A stretch of 5,426 nt of DNA from Bacillota bacterium. GTDB lineage: Bacteria; Bacillota; Dethiobacteria; DTU022; UBA8154. Positions 5,383-5,426 of this stretch are shown in pieces (the stretch's first letter is position 1; each line of letters opens with the position of its first letter). The position numbers and the translations under genes were made by a program. The notes under the pieces are model-generated. The model was given only the letters and a program-made list of their open reading frames with translations. It was not told the DNA's origin and did no database searches. Location of the stretch: the NCBI GenBank assembly GCA_003444595.1, contig DLUO01000169.1, positions 841 through 6,266 of the forward strand, given 5' to 3'.

Positions 5383-5426
5383 AGACTTTCGTACCTCCTG
5401 TTTTCTTAACTCCTTCCGGCAGAGTC
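5383..5426 (-). other. Leader of the AsnB-like gene; possible tail of an upstream gene
   Basis: The minus strand holds CAGGAGGTA, the ribosome site for ATG 5382, with a spacer slightly longer than usual. One frame from the window edge gives six codons ending in TAA at 5406-5408, which could be the end of an upstream gene in the same operon. Six codons are too few to say more. No promoter is visible in these 44 bases. Confidence 0.4.

Noticed and set aside
1..5426. Mobile elements, CRISPR arrays, tRNA or rRNA genes
   Set aside because: No transposase, terminal inverted repeats, regularly spaced repeat array or tRNA-like cloverleaf was seen; nearly all the sequence is taken up by five intact or partial genes.

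Overview
The window reads as part of a strictly anaerobic, mid-GC Gram-positive (Clostridia-like, possibly Peptococcaceae-type) chromosome. The grounds are a Ni-Fe carbon monoxide dehydrogenase with its ferredoxin partner, very strong purine-rich Shine-Dalgarno sites before every gene, use of TTG and GTG starts, and short AT-rich gaps between GC-richer genes. The assignment to a lineage is inference; no rRNA or other marker is present. Every supported gene lies on the minus strand, so transcription runs from high to low coordinates.

Right half (5382 to 2934): a two-gene set. The first gene is an asparagine-synthase-like protein (481 codons). Its ATP-pyrophosphatase (synthetase) half looks intact, but its N-terminal glutaminase half has lost the nucleophilic Cys2 (it is Ser) and other glutamine-site residues. 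The second gene, 49 bases downstream, is a nitrilase-superfamily carbon-nitrogen hydrolase (317 codons, TTG start) that resembles the glutaminase domain of NAD synthetase. Together they suggest a split amidotransferase, with the hydrolase releasing ammonia and the AsnB-like protein ligating it. The acid substrate is unknown.

Middle (2620 to 2933): a 314-base AT-rich gap with no convincing gene. It holds two near-identical 16-base direct repeats exactly 20 bp apart, a weak -10-like element and a GC-rich hairpin region. I read it as the regulatory region of the downstream CO operon.

Left half (2619 to 1): cooF (four [4Fe-4S] ferredoxin-like protein, GTG start), cooS (catalytic CO dehydrogenase, all B-, C- and D-cluster ligands visible) and the first 60 codons of a pyridine-nucleotide/FAD oxidoreductase that runs off the left edge. 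This is the known CODH-CooF-FNOR arrangement: CO is oxidised on CooS, electrons pass through CooF to the flavoprotein, and NAD(P)+ is the probable acceptor. No acetyl-CoA synthase, energy-converting hydrogenase or nickel-insertion (cooC) gene is visible here.

The most interesting points are the dismantled glutaminase domain next to a stand-alone nitrilase-type hydrolase, the phased direct repeats before cooF, and the shortened spacing between C-cluster ligands in CooS.
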